From positions 1-41,201 of the forward strand of contig CAMAUX010000049.1 of the NCBI GenBank assembly GCA_945861435.1: a stretch of DNA of 41,201 bases, written 5' to 3'. Positions 24,689-32,608 of this stretch are shown here, piece after piece. Each line of letters begins with the position of its first letter. The stretch's first letter is position 1. The stretch is from Chthoniobacter flavus. GTDB taxonomy: Bacteria; Verrucomicrobiota; Verrucomicrobiia; Chthoniobacterales; Chthoniobacteraceae. The position numbers and the translations under genes are program-made. The notes below the pieces were generated by a model that saw only the letters and a list, made by a program, of their open reading frames with translations, did no database searches and was not told the origin of the DNA.

Positions 24689-25996
24689 TCATTCCTTCTC
24701 AGCCCCATCGGCGATCACAAGCGAGGCGTCGTCAAAAATCACCGAGCCCGAGTCCAGCAGGTTCGAGTTAAGCATGAGCTGAATCTGCACCTGCCTTGTG
24801 CCCGGCGGCGCGAACGCAGCGAACTGCGTCTGCTCGAAATGATCCGGCGTGGATTTCGCATTCACAAAGCGCCGCATGGCAAAGGCGATATCGCGCCCCT
24901 CCTCGTTCACGAAAACGATCTTCAACATCGCCACCTGCCGCGTGCGCAGCGAATCGCGCGCAGGCGTCGCCCCCCAGACCGAGGCGATCACCAGCTTCCC
25001 GGCGATCTCGCCCGTCATCACCTTCTGCCGGCACTGCGGCCAGGCTGCATAGCCTCCGGCAAAAACACGCACCGCGCCTCCACTGCGCCCGCCACTCGCC
25101 ACCCCTTCAATGTTGGTGTCCGTTCCGTTCCATGTCTGCTCGCTGAGCCCCTGTTCAAAGCCAGGATCGCGCAGCAGATTCCCGCCTCGCTGCACGGCGG
25201 CGTTCACCGCGGGCGATGCCAGCAGCAGTTCGGAAAACTCCTCCCGGGCAAGCGGCTCGATCGCAAGGATGCCGTCGCTGCGCACCTCCACCGCCTCTCC
25301 TTTGCGCAGACGACGCGGCTGCCCCCTTCCCAACTGCACCTCACCGCTGAGCACCGCCACAAGCGTGCTGCGGTCCGCACGCGCATCCACGGCAAACTCC
25401 GTGCCCAGATCCACCACCACCGTCGCCGCCGTCTCCACGGAAAGCCGCGACTCGGGCGACGGGCATCGGCAGAAAATGCGGCCCTGCTCAACGAACACCC
25501 GTTTGCGCTCCGGAAAGCGCACGACTGCCGGCCCCTGCATCAACACCGTTGCCCCGTCCACACAGAGAAACTCCGCCGAACCCGACTCCAGCCGCAACGG
25601 GCCGGGCGGCAACTCGCCACTGCGCAGCGCCATCTCCACGTTGGGATCCGCCCACACGGCCTCCTTGGCCGCTGCCAGCGCCACGAAAGGCGGTGAGGTG
25701 CGCGAGCTCGGCGTCATCCACCACCACCCGAATGCCAGCACGAGCGCGGCCGCACCGGCGAGCCCGATCCATGCAGGGCGCAAAAGGAAAGCCCAGGCCC
25801 GGCGCGGGGCACCCTCCGCTCGCTCGCCCATTGCCGAGGCTCCCAGTGCGGAGTCCACATTCAGATAGCTCAGGAACTCGCGCCTCAGCGCCTTGTCCCC
25901 CATCAGCGCCGCCTCCAGTTCACGCGACTCCTCATCCGTGAGTGCGCCGTCCGCATACCGCCCAAAGAGTTCCTCCATCCGCTCCCGCCCCTTCAT
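24689..25996 (-). CDS. FecR-domain membrane protein with C-terminal carbohydrate-binding-like domain (putative anti-sigma factor)
   Basis: The product is 435 residues. The N-terminal 70 residues (MKGRERMEELFGRYADGALT...) look like a cytoplasmic anti-sigma zinc-finger-type or helical region. One membrane segment follows (about 85-100, WIGLAGAAALVLAFGWWW). A FecR beta domain (about 115-260) contains VVVDLGTEFAVDARADRSTL and LVAVLSGEVQLGRG. The last 170 residues (from NLLRDPGFEQGLSEQTW) form a beta-sandwich reminiscent of CBM_4_9-type modules, ending FDDASLVI. It overlaps the sigma factor gene by ATGA (25993-25996), so the two are translationally coupled and probably act as a sigma/anti-sigma pair. 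The periplasmic half may sense a polysaccharide or envelope signal; that is inference. Confidence 0.82.
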   Translation of the reverse strand: MKGRERMEELFGRYADGALTDEESRELEAALMGDKALRREFLSYLNVDSALGASAMGERAEGAPRRAWAFLLRPAWIGLAGAAALVLAFGWWWMTPSSRTSPPFVALAAAKEAVWADPNVEMALRSGELPPGPLRLESGSAEFLCVDGATVLMQGPAVVRFPERKRVFVEQGRIFCRCPSPESRLSVETAATVVVDLGTEFAVDARADRSTLVAVLSGEVQLGRGQPRRLRKGEAVEVRSDGILAIEPLAREEFSELLLASPAVNAAVQRGGNLLRDPGFEQGLSEQTWNGTDTNIEGVASGGRSGGAVRVFAGGYAAWPQCRQKVMTGEIAGKLVIASVWGATPARDSLRTRQVAMLKIVFVNEEGRDIAFAMRRFVNAKSTPDHFEQTQFAAFAPPGTRQVQIQLMLNSNLLDSGSVIFDDASLVIADGAEKE

Positions 25997-26526
25997 ACCA
26001 GACCCTCCCGGGAAAGTTCGCGCCGCGTGCAATCCGCCAGCGCAAGACGGATCCGATGCAGGGTTTTGTAGAGCGACATCGCCGTGCGGCCCAACCGGGT
26101 AGCCAGTGCGTCAATGCGGGTGCCCCGCTCATAGGCTGCGGCCACCAGAGCGCGCTGCGATTCCGGCAGCTTCTCCATGCAGCGATGGAGCGCCTCCCGC
26201 TCGGCATCGAGCGCATCGGCTGCCTGCTCCGCCTCCAATGCGAGTTGGGTGAGAAGCGCATCACTGAACACGTGCCGATCCCGCGCACGATCGCGTGCAG
26301 CCGCCAGCGCCTCAAAGCGTGCGATCCCGAAAGCCCAGCGTCGGAAATCCTCGGGCGACTCGAGTGTATCAAACTTGCGCCACAGGATGGCCGCCACCTC
26401 CTGCATCACCTCCCGGGCCTCTTCGCGCTCGCGAACCAGGGCACGCACAAAGCTTCGGAGCGCCTCCTCATGCTCGAGGAAAAGCCGCAGGAAGCGGTCA
26501 TGCCGCTGCTGTTCATCCGAAGTCAT
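25993..26526 (-). CDS. ECF-type RNA polymerase sigma factor, Rhodopirellula/Verrucomicrobium family
   Basis: The product is 177 residues with sigma region 2 (about 8-80, including FLEHEEALRSFVRALV and DFRRWAFGIARFEALAAARD) and region 4 (about 110-165, with CMEKLPESQRALVAAAYERG and a helix-turn-helix around IDALATRLGRTAMSLYKTLH). The pattern fits the short sigma-70 family described for Rhodopirellula and Verrucomicrobium (TIGR02989). I prefer the ATG at 26526 over a TTG six codons upstream. The gene overlaps the FecR gene by ATGA and probably controls itself and the downstream exported proteins. It is divergent from the ebo-type genes with 250 bases between the starts; no clear promoter is visible there. 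Confidence 0.88.
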   Translation of the reverse strand: MTSDEQQRHDRFLRLFLEHEEALRSFVRALVREREEAREVMQEVAAILWRKFDTLESPEDFRRWAFGIARFEALAAARDRARDRHVFSDALLTQLALEAEQAADALDAEREALHRCMEKLPESQRALVAAAYERGTRIDALATRLGRTAMSLYKTLHRIRLALADCTRRELSREGLV

Positions 26527-26776
26527 CCCTTTCACTCTCCGCAAGTGCCCGCCATTTGCCGCGTGTTTTCAAAAAAACCGACGGGTGCTGGCGGGAAGCA
26601 TGTTGTCTGGATCCTCAGCCGCACGTTTCACCAAACCCTCCGCCATCGGAGTCTTAGGGAAAATTACCGGGATCTACGCACGCACTCGCCATTTAACCAA
26701 AAGGTGCTTTGCTTGGAGGGGTTTCCCTTTCTCAAACCCGTCGTCTTTCGCAACCCCAATCACCCCTTCCCCGACC

Positions 26777-28060
26777 GTGCCCTCCCCGAAGAAACTCCTC
26801 GTCGTCGACATCGCCGCCTTTGGGTGGAACCTCGTCAAAAATCTGCCGGAATTCCAGCCCGCCACCACGTTCTTCCCCGCGGTGACCAGCGTGTTCCAAG
26901 CCTGCTTCCGCACGGCCGCGACACCCGGCGCGCACGGACTCGTCGCCAACGGCCTTTTCTTCCGCGATCTGCGCAAGGTCCTCTTCTGGGAGCAGGCCGC
27001 CACCCTCGTCGAAGGCCCCCGCATCTGGGACAAGTTCCGCGCCCGCGGCGGCAAGGTCGGCATGATGTTCTGGCAGCAGAGCATGGGCGAGGCGGTGGAT
27101 CTCGTCGTCACCCCGGCCCCCATCCACAAACACAGCGGCGGGATGATCCAAGCCTGTTACACACAGCCCGCCGAACTCGAAGAACGGCTCAATGAAGCCG
27201 TCGGCCAGCCCTTCAATCTCATGAACTACTGGGGCCCGCTGGCCAACCACAAGTCCAGTGACTGGATCGTGGAAGCCACCTGCGCCGTCCTCGGCATGCG
27301 CGACATCGCCCCGGATCTCCTGCTCACCTACATTCCCCACCTGGACTACGACCTCCAGCGCCACGGCCCCCACGGCGAACCCGCCCGCAAATCCCTCGAC
27401 CTCCTCCTCGGCTACCTCACCCAGATCAAAGCCGCCTGCCGCGAAAACGGCTACGACTGGATCTTCGTCGGCGACTACGCCATCGAACCCGTCCAACGCG
27501 GCGCCATCTTCCCCAACCGCGCCTTGCGCGATGCCGGGCTCTTCGAGACCCGCGACATCCGCGCGATGGACTACACCGACTTCTTCACCAGCCGCGCCTT
27601 TGCGGTGGTCGATCATCAGATCGCCCACGTCTATTGCAAGGACGCCGCCGCCATCCAAGAGGCCGCAGAAGTCCTGCGCCAGTTACCCGGCGTCTGCGAG
27701 GTTCTCGACCGCAAAGCACAAGCCGCCCGCAGCCTTGAACATCCCCGCAGCGGCGACCTCCTGATCGTGGCCGAACCCGGTGCATGGTTCGCCTACCCAT
27801 GGTTCGAAAAAAACCACGCGCCCGACTACGCCAGCCACGTCGACATCCACAACAAGCCCGGGTACGACCCGTGCGAACTCTTCTTCGGCTGGCCGCCGCC
27901 CAGCGTCAGCTTTGACACGCAGAAGATCCACGGCTCCCATGGAAGCGTGGCGCCGGGCTACGAAGTGGCGTGGGCGACCTCCCTCCAACTCCCCTCCACC
28001 CCAAAGACCACCATGGATCTCGCCGCTGCCACACAGGCATGGATGGACGCCCGCGCATGA
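26777..28060 (+). CDS. eboF: EboF-like alkaline phosphatase/nucleotide pyrophosphatase family protein
   Basis: The product is 427 residues from a GTG; no ATG precedes the conserved core in frame. The alkaline phosphatase superfamily fold is recognisable: LLVVDIAAFGWNL (Asp11, metal ligand), PAVTSVFQACFRTAATPGAHG (nucleophile Thr near 37), YIPHLDYDLQRHGP (Asp and His ligands), FVGDYAIEPV (usually GDHGM in phosphodiesterases, here His replaced by Tyr) and VDHQIAHVY. There is no signal peptide, so it is cytoplasmic. In characterised ebo clusters this gene acts with the dehydroquinate-synthase-like EboD and the TIM-barrel EboE in moving a secondary metabolite to the periplasm; the reaction is unknown. 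It overlaps eboD by ATGA. The assignment rests on family resemblance plus the two neighbours. Confidence 0.75.
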   Translation: MPSPKKLLVVDIAAFGWNLVKNLPEFQPATTFFPAVTSVFQACFRTAATPGAHGLVANGLFFRDLRKVLFWEQAATLVEGPRIWDKFRARGGKVGMMFWQQSMGEAVDLVVTPAPIHKHSGGMIQACYTQPAELEERLNEAVGQPFNLMNYWGPLANHKSSDWIVEATCAVLGMRDIAPDLLLTYIPHLDYDLQRHGPHGEPARKSLDLLLGYLTQIKAACRENGYDWIFVGDYAIEPVQRGAIFPNRALRDAGLFETRDIRAMDYTDFFTSRAFAVVDHQIAHVYCKDAAAIQEAAEVLRQLPGVCEVLDRKAQAARSLEHPRSGDLLIVAEPGAWFAYPWFEKNHAPDYASHVDIHNKPGYDPCELFFGWPPPSVSFDTQKIHGSHGSVAPGYEVAWATSLQLPSTPKTTMDLAAATQAWMDARA

Positions 28061-29280
28061 GCCACAGCGCCCCCCACCACAGCGCGGACCGCAGCGGTTT
28101 CCCGGCGGGCCCCACCCAGACGGTGCAACAGCAGATCTCCGTGCACTGGGACTTTCCGGTCTCCTTCACCCACCACCTCTTCGCCCCGTCCAATCCGCTC
28201 CTCGCTGACACGCTCAACCGCCTCCAGGAGAAGCGATGCCACAGGGCCATGGTGTTCATCGACTCCTTCGTCGCCAAAGCACGCCCCGAACTCGCCGCGC
28301 AGGTCACCAAATACTTCCATGCGCACGCGGGCAAAATCGCGCTGGCCTGCGCCCCCCAACTCACCCCGGGTGGCGAGGCCGCAAAGAACGATTTCCGCGT
28401 CGTGGAAGGCTTCATGCAACTCCTCCTCGAGAACCGCATGGACCGCCAGTCCTATGTGATCATCGTCGGGGGTGGCGCAGTCATGGACTCCGTCGGCCTC
28501 GCCGCTGCCCTCGTCCACCGCGGCCTGCGCCAGGTGCGCGTCCCCACCACCGTGCTCGGACAGAACGATGCAGGCGTGGGCGTGAAAAACGGCGTCAACT
28601 TTCTCGGGGGAAAAAACGCCATCGGCACCTTCGCCCCGCCTTTTGCAGTCCTCAACGACTTCCAGTTCCTCCCCAGCCTCAGCCCGCGCGACTGGCTGTG
28701 CGGCGTCGCCGAGGCCATCAAGGTCTCCATCATCCGCGACCGCCCATTCTTCGACTGGCTTCTCGAAAACGCCGCGCGCTTTCCGGCCCGCGACTTCGCG
28801 GCCATGCAACACCTCGTGCAGCGCTGTGCCGAGATGCACCTCGAGCATATCCGCACCAACGGCGATCCCTTCGAGTACGGCACGGCACGCCCGCTCGACT
28901 TCGGCCATTGGTCCGCCCACAAGCTCGAGCTGCTTTCCCATTTCCGCATCTCGCACGGAGAAGCCGTCGCCTGCGGCATCCTGCTCGACTCCATCTACGC
29001 CCAGATGCAGGGCTGGATCACCGACAAGGAACTCGCCCTCATCCACTCCAGCCTCCAGCGCAGCGGCTTCCCGCTCTGGATCGAGGAACTCGACGCCCGC
29101 GACCCCGCCGGCGAGCGGCTTGTCTTCGGAGGCCTGCGCGATTTCCAAGAACACCTCGGAGGCGAGCTCTGCGTCACCTTCCCCAGTGGCATCGGCGCCC
29201 GTCAGGAGGTGCACACGATCGACCTCACCATGATGGATGCGGCCGTCGAGCAACTGCGCCGCCTCACCCACCAGCCATGA
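28057..29280 (+). CDS. eboD: EboD-like sugar phosphate cyclase (3-dehydroquinate synthase homologue)
   Basis: The product is 407 residues of the dehydroquinate synthase superfamily. NAD-binding IIVGGGAVMDSVGLAAA (135-150) and the metal ligands Glu219 (GVAEAIK), His284 (DFGHWSAHKLE) and His300 (ISHGEAVACG) are all kept, so catalysis is likely. Where shikimate enzymes read AAVDSSVGGK this one has LGQNDAGVGVKNGVNF, which marks the Ebo branch and argues against a redundant aroB; the true aroB is at 12065-13201. The ATG at 28057 overlaps the eboF stop (ATGA) and its own stop overlaps the eboE start the same way, so the three are translationally coupled. Product unknown; a cyclitol-type intermediate is only inference. 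Confidence 0.85.
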   Translation: MSHSAPHHSADRSGFPAGPTQTVQQQISVHWDFPVSFTHHLFAPSNPLLADTLNRLQEKRCHRAMVFIDSFVAKARPELAAQVTKYFHAHAGKIALACAPQLTPGGEAAKNDFRVVEGFMQLLLENRMDRQSYVIIVGGGAVMDSVGLAAALVHRGLRQVRVPTTVLGQNDAGVGVKNGVNFLGGKNAIGTFAPPFAVLNDFQFLPSLSPRDWLCGVAEAIKVSIIRDRPFFDWLLENAARFPARDFAAMQHLVQRCAEMHLEHIRTNGDPFEYGTARPLDFGHWSAHKLELLSHFRISHGEAVACGILLDSIYAQMQGWITDKELALIHSSLQRSGFPLWIEELDARDPAGERLVFGGLRDFQEHLGGELCVTFPSGIGARQEVHTIDLTMMDAAVEQLRRLTHQP

Positions 29281-30473
29281 TCCTGCAGCATCACCCCCCA
29301 CTGCACCTCACCTACTGCCTCAATATCCACCGGGGCGAAAGCTGGGCGGAGAACTTCGACGCCATCCGGGAAAAGGCGCTCGCCGTCAAAAACGCCATCG
29401 CCCCGAACCAGTGGTTCGGACTGGGTCTGCGACTTTCCCAAGCGGCAGCCCAGACCCTGCTGGGAAGCGAGGCCCTCATCGACGAAGCGCGCGCGTTCTT
29501 CTCCGAGCACCAGCTCTATCCCTTCACCATCAACGGATTTCCCTACGGCAACTTCCACGGCACCACCGTCAAGGAGTCCGTCTACGCGCCCGACTGGCGC
29601 ACCGACGAGCGCCGCGAGTACACCCTCCAACTCGCCGACGTGTTCACCCACTTCCTCCCCCCGGAAGTTGACGGCTCCATCAGCACCGTCCCCTGCTCCT
29701 TCAAACCGTGGATCACCACCGACGAGGAGAAAGCCGCCATGGCACGCAACCTCGGCACCGTCGCCGCCTACCTCAGCGCCCTCCGCGAGGACACCGGCCA
29801 GGAGATCCATCTCGGCCTCGAACCCGAACCGGACTGCTTTCTGGAAACCACCGGGGAAATGATCAGCTTCTTCAAGGACTCCTGCCTGCGCGATGGCGCC
29901 CGGGAGGTCCAGCGCATCCTCCAGTGCAACGAGACCCACGCCGAAGACGTCGTGCGCAGACACCTCGGCGTCTGCCTCGACACCTGCCACGCCGCCCTCC
30001 AGTACGAGGATGTCCTCGACTCCTACAGCCGTTACCAAGCCGAGGGCGTGCGCATTTCCAAGGTCCAGCTCAGCGCCGCACTCCGCGGCCCCGCCGACCA
30101 GGCAACGCGCGAGGCTCTCAAATCCTTCGCCGAACCCGTCTACCTCCACCAGGTCAAGGGCCGCACCACCGCCAACAAGCGCGTGGCATGGTACGACCTA
30201 CCCGAGGCACTGGGCGAAATGGCGGAGTTCCCCGAACTCGAGGAGGTCCGCGTCCATTTCCATGTCCCGCTCTTCCTCCCGGCCGCAGGCGCATTGGGAT
30301 CCACCGCCACCGAACTCACCCCGGAATTCTTCCGCGCCCTGCGCGCAGGCGGCTGCTCCCATCTGGAAATCGAGACCTACACCTTCGACGTCCTCCCGCC
30401 GGAACTCAATCCGGGCGACGTGGTCCGGAGCATCGCCCGCGAGTACGAGTGGGTGCTTTCCAAGCTGGACTAA
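29277..30473 (+). CDS. eboE: EboE-like TIM-barrel metabolite traffic protein
   Basis: The product is 398 residues, starting MILQHHPPLHLTYCLNIHRG at an ATGA overlap with eboD. It belongs to the xylose-isomerase-like TIM-barrel group. Barrel-strand signatures include LTYCLNIHRGESW, FTINGFPYGNFHG, HLGLEPEPDCFLETTGE, LGVCLDTCHAALQYED, VSKVQLSAAL-like VRISKVQLSAAL, and HFHVPLFL. Glu, Asp and His residues in the third to fifth of these are positioned as metal ligands. LTYCxNIHxGE near the start is characteristic of EboE. Cytoplasmic; reaction unknown. It ends the coupled F-D-E trio. eboA, eboB (TatD-like) and eboC (UbiA-like prenyltransferase) are not in the window; the next gene is an MFS transporter. 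Confidence 0.85.
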   Translation: MILQHHPPLHLTYCLNIHRGESWAENFDAIREKALAVKNAIAPNQWFGLGLRLSQAAAQTLLGSEALIDEARAFFSEHQLYPFTINGFPYGNFHGTTVKESVYAPDWRTDERREYTLQLADVFTHFLPPEVDGSISTVPCSFKPWITTDEEKAAMARNLGTVAAYLSALREDTGQEIHLGLEPEPDCFLETTGEMISFFKDSCLRDGAREVQRILQCNETHAEDVVRRHLGVCLDTCHAALQYEDVLDSYSRYQAEGVRISKVQLSAALRGPADQATREALKSFAEPVYLHQVKGRTTANKRVAWYDLPEALGEMAEFPELEEVRVHFHVPLFLPAAGALGSTATELTPEFFRALRAGGCSHLEIETYTFDVLPPELNPGDVVRSIAREYEWVLSKLD

Positions 30474-30852
30474 CGCAGCGCCCTCTACCCGGTGGGGCGG
30501 AAAAGACCATCCCTCCCACGCGCGGACGCAAAACAGCCCACAAACGAAACTGTTCCAAGCGGCTAAAGCCGACGGTTGATGCAGCCACCGCCCCCACGCC
30601 CCCAGCCCAATTCAGCGTTGACAGCCCGTTACCCGGCGAATGTCATGCACGCGGCTTCGATCCAGCGGCCTCCCTGCAACGTCCCCCACCAGATGCCGGG
30701 CTCTCCCCGGGCGGTTCCTGCCTCGTCACATGGCAGACCTCGCTCCCGAGGCTGAGCCAGACTCCAAGGGTCCGAGGCGGTGCGGCTTGAGGATCGGACC
30801 ATCCCCCCTGAACCACCTGCAAAACCTCGTTTCCCCGTTCACCTAAAAAACC
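30474..30852 (+). other. Intergenic region with structured leader upstream of the MFS gene
   Basis: This 379-base gap has no gene I can support. If transcription starts at the promoter candidate ending at 30646, the leader is about 200 bases and contains three local hairpins: CCGGG at 30696-30700 with CCCGG at 30706-30710; CCTCG at 30738-30742 with CGAGG at 30747-30751; and GGTCCGA at 30769-30775 with TCGGACC at 30794-30800 (18-base loop). None is followed by a T-run. I cannot match it to a known riboswitch class. The ATG at 30853 has no Shine-Dalgarno; it is preceded by CACCTAAAAAACC. Confidence 0.4.
30618..30646 (+). promoter_or_regulatory. Candidate promoter for the MFS transporter
   Basis: A perfect TTGACA at 30618-30623 is followed after exactly 17 bases by TGTCAT at 30641-30646 (4 of 6 consensus positions). 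It is the best sigma-70-like match I find in the window and would separate MFS expression from the ebo trio. Confidence 0.5.
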
Positions 30853-32436
30853 ATGAGTAACTCCATCAACCAAACCTCCTCCTCCGGGGAGACTGCACCC
30901 AACGCCATGCGCCTGCTCTGGGCCGGATTCATGGCCATCCTCGCAGCCGGCGTCGGCTTCGCCCTGCGCGGCGGCATCTTCGGCGCCTGGGCTTCTGAGT
31001 ATCACTTCACCGCATCCCAGCTCGGCGAGGTCGGAGGCGCTGGATTCTCCGGCTTCTGCTTCGGGATCATCATCGGCGGCGTCTTGGTGGACAAGTTCGG
31101 CTACGGCAAGCTCATCGCCCTGGCACTTCTTGGGCACATCATTTCGGCCGTCGTCACTTTCGGCGCATCCACGCCGGAAAACGCCTACAGCTACCTGAAA
31201 TGGGGCATGTTTATCTTCGCCTACGCGAACGGCACCCTCGAGGCCGTGGCCAATCCGCTGGTCGCCACCGCGTTCCCTCAAAACCGCACCCACTACCTCA
31301 ACATCCTTCACGCCTCCTGGCCTCTGGGCATGGTCGTGGGCGCCGGCGCCAGCTACTTGCTGGGATCCGTGCTGAACCTCAGCTGGAAAATGCAGCTCGC
31401 CTTCTACCTCGTGCCCACCGTCGCCTACGCGGTGATGTTCATGGGCCAGTCCTTCCCCAAATCGGAAGCAGCACTCAAGGGCGCCAACTTCTCTGAAATG
31501 TTCAAGGACGTCGGCCTCCTCGGCGGTGCCGTGGCCTGCTACCTCGTCGCGCTCTTCTTCGGCGGCGCCACCACCGGCTTCGCCATCGGCGGCGTGCTTC
31601 TCCTCATCGTCGGCATTATCACCCGATTCTCGTTCGGCTCCCTCCTCCTCTTCGTGCTCTTCATCACCCACGCACTCGTGGGCGCGGTCGAACTCGGCAC
31701 CGATGGCTGGATCGAAGCCATCACCGGCAACCTCTTCACCGCCGAACAGGGGAAAGCGCTCTTCATCTGGACCTCCGCCATCATGTTCGGCCTCCGCTTC
31801 TGCGCTGAGTTCATCGAGAAGAAGATCGGATCCCCGATCGCCCTCCTCGTCACCTCGGCCATTCTCGCCGTCGTCGGCCTGCGCCTCGCATCCGGCATGG
31901 ACTCCTTCACCATCGCTCTCGCCGCCCTCGGCGTTTACGCTCTCGGCAAGACGTTCTTCTGGCCCACCATGCTCGCCGTCGTCGGCGACCGCTTCCCACG
32001 CTCAGGCGCCGTCGCCATGTCCATCATGGGCGGCATCGGAATGCTCTCCGCAGGCCTGATCGGCGGTCCCGGACTCGGCTACGCAAAGGACCGCTTCACC
32101 TCGGAAGCCCTCCAGCAGAGCTCCCCGGCAGTCTACGAGGCATCCAAAGCTGAGAAGCCTTCGCAATTCCTCTTCCTTGCCCCCGTCAACGCTGTCGCTG
32201 GCGAAAAACTCGAAGCGGCCAAGAAAGCGGGCGATCAGGGCACCGAAGATCAGAAGGCCATCGTCGCTGCCAACCAGAAGGGCGATCGGCAGACGCTGAA
32301 AGCAGACTCGTACATCCCGCTCGCAATGGCTGGCATCTACCTGCTGCTCCTCTTCTACTTCAAGTCCATCGGCGGCTATAAAGCCGTCCGCATCGACGAG
32401 CCTGCCGACTCCCGCCGCGAACACGCGAGCGTCTAA
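30853..32436 (+). CDS. MFS transporter (sugar-porter-like, substrate unknown)
   Basis: The product is 527 residues and about 12 membrane segments, beginning with [21 protein letters not shown] and ending with [20 protein letters not shown]. The MFS loop 2-3 motif appears as [12 protein letters not shown] after the second segment. [18 protein letters not shown] and [19 protein letters not shown] resemble FHS/sugar-type permeases common in PVC bacteria. Unusually, about 85 residues of charged, soluble sequence (about 415-500, Lys/Ala/Gln-rich) separate the last two membrane segments. Transport direction and substrate cannot be read from the sequence. It has its own promoter candidate, a long leader and a strong terminator, so it is probably monocistronic although it follows the ebo trio. 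Export of the ebo product is possible but unproven. Confidence 0.85.
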   Translation: MSNSINQTSSSGETAPNAMRLLWAGFMAILAAGVGFALRGGIFGAWASEYHFTASQLGEVGGAGFSGFCFGIIIGGVLVDKFGYGKLIALALLGHIISAVVTFGASTPENAYSYLKWGMFIFAYANGTLEAVANPLVATAFPQNRTHYLNILHASWPLGMVVGAGASYLLGSVLNLSWKMQLAFYLVPTVAYAVMFMGQSFPKSEAALKGANFSEMFKDVGLLGGAVACYLVALFFGGATTGFAIGGVLLLIVGIITRFSFGSLLLFVLFITHALVGAVELGTDGWIEAITGNLFTAEQGKALFIWTSAIMFGLRFCAEFIEKKIGSPIALLVTSAILAVVGLRLASGMDSFTIALAALGVYALGKTFFWPTMLAVVGDRFPRSGAVAMSIMGGIGMLSAGLIGGPGLGYAKDRFTSEALQQSSPAVYEASKAEKPSQFLFLAPVNAVAGEKLEAAKKAGDQGTEDQKAIVAANQKGDRQTLKADSYIPLAMAGIYLLLLFYFKSIGGYKAVRIDEPADSRREHASV

Positions 32437-32461
32437 AAACGCAGCCTCCATCGTTCACTCC

Positions 32462-32494
32462 AAAGGGACAGGGCTCCGGCCCTGTCCCTTTTTG
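32462..32494 (+). terminator. Rho-independent terminator after the MFS gene
   Basis: AAAGGGACAGGGC at 32462-32474 pairs perfectly with GCCCTGTCCCTTT at 32479-32491 around a TCCG tetraloop and runs into TTTTTGTTT. It is a textbook intrinsic terminator 26 bases after the stop codon. Because the stem also starts with an A-run it may work weakly on the minus strand, but no minus-strand gene ends here. Confidence 0.92.
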
Positions 32495-32608
32495 TTTCCC
32501 CCCATTTCTCCGCATCCGCGAATTCGACCACGACGCTTCGGCGTATGCTCCGCACCTGAAAGCCCGGCGATCACCACCCCTTGCATCCCAGCAGGCCCGG
32601 CAGTGCCA

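Noticed and set aside
28057-29280. Calling this gene a second aroB
   Set aside because: The active-site stretch LGQNDAGVGVKNG and coupling to eboF and eboE place it in the Ebo branch; a normal aroB is present at 12065-13201.
30769-30800. Resemblance of CCGAGGCGGTGCGGC to the start of an SAH riboswitch
   Set aside because: Only a short stretch is similar, the second stem and pseudoknot are not evident, and the downstream gene is a transporter with no link to the methyl cycle.
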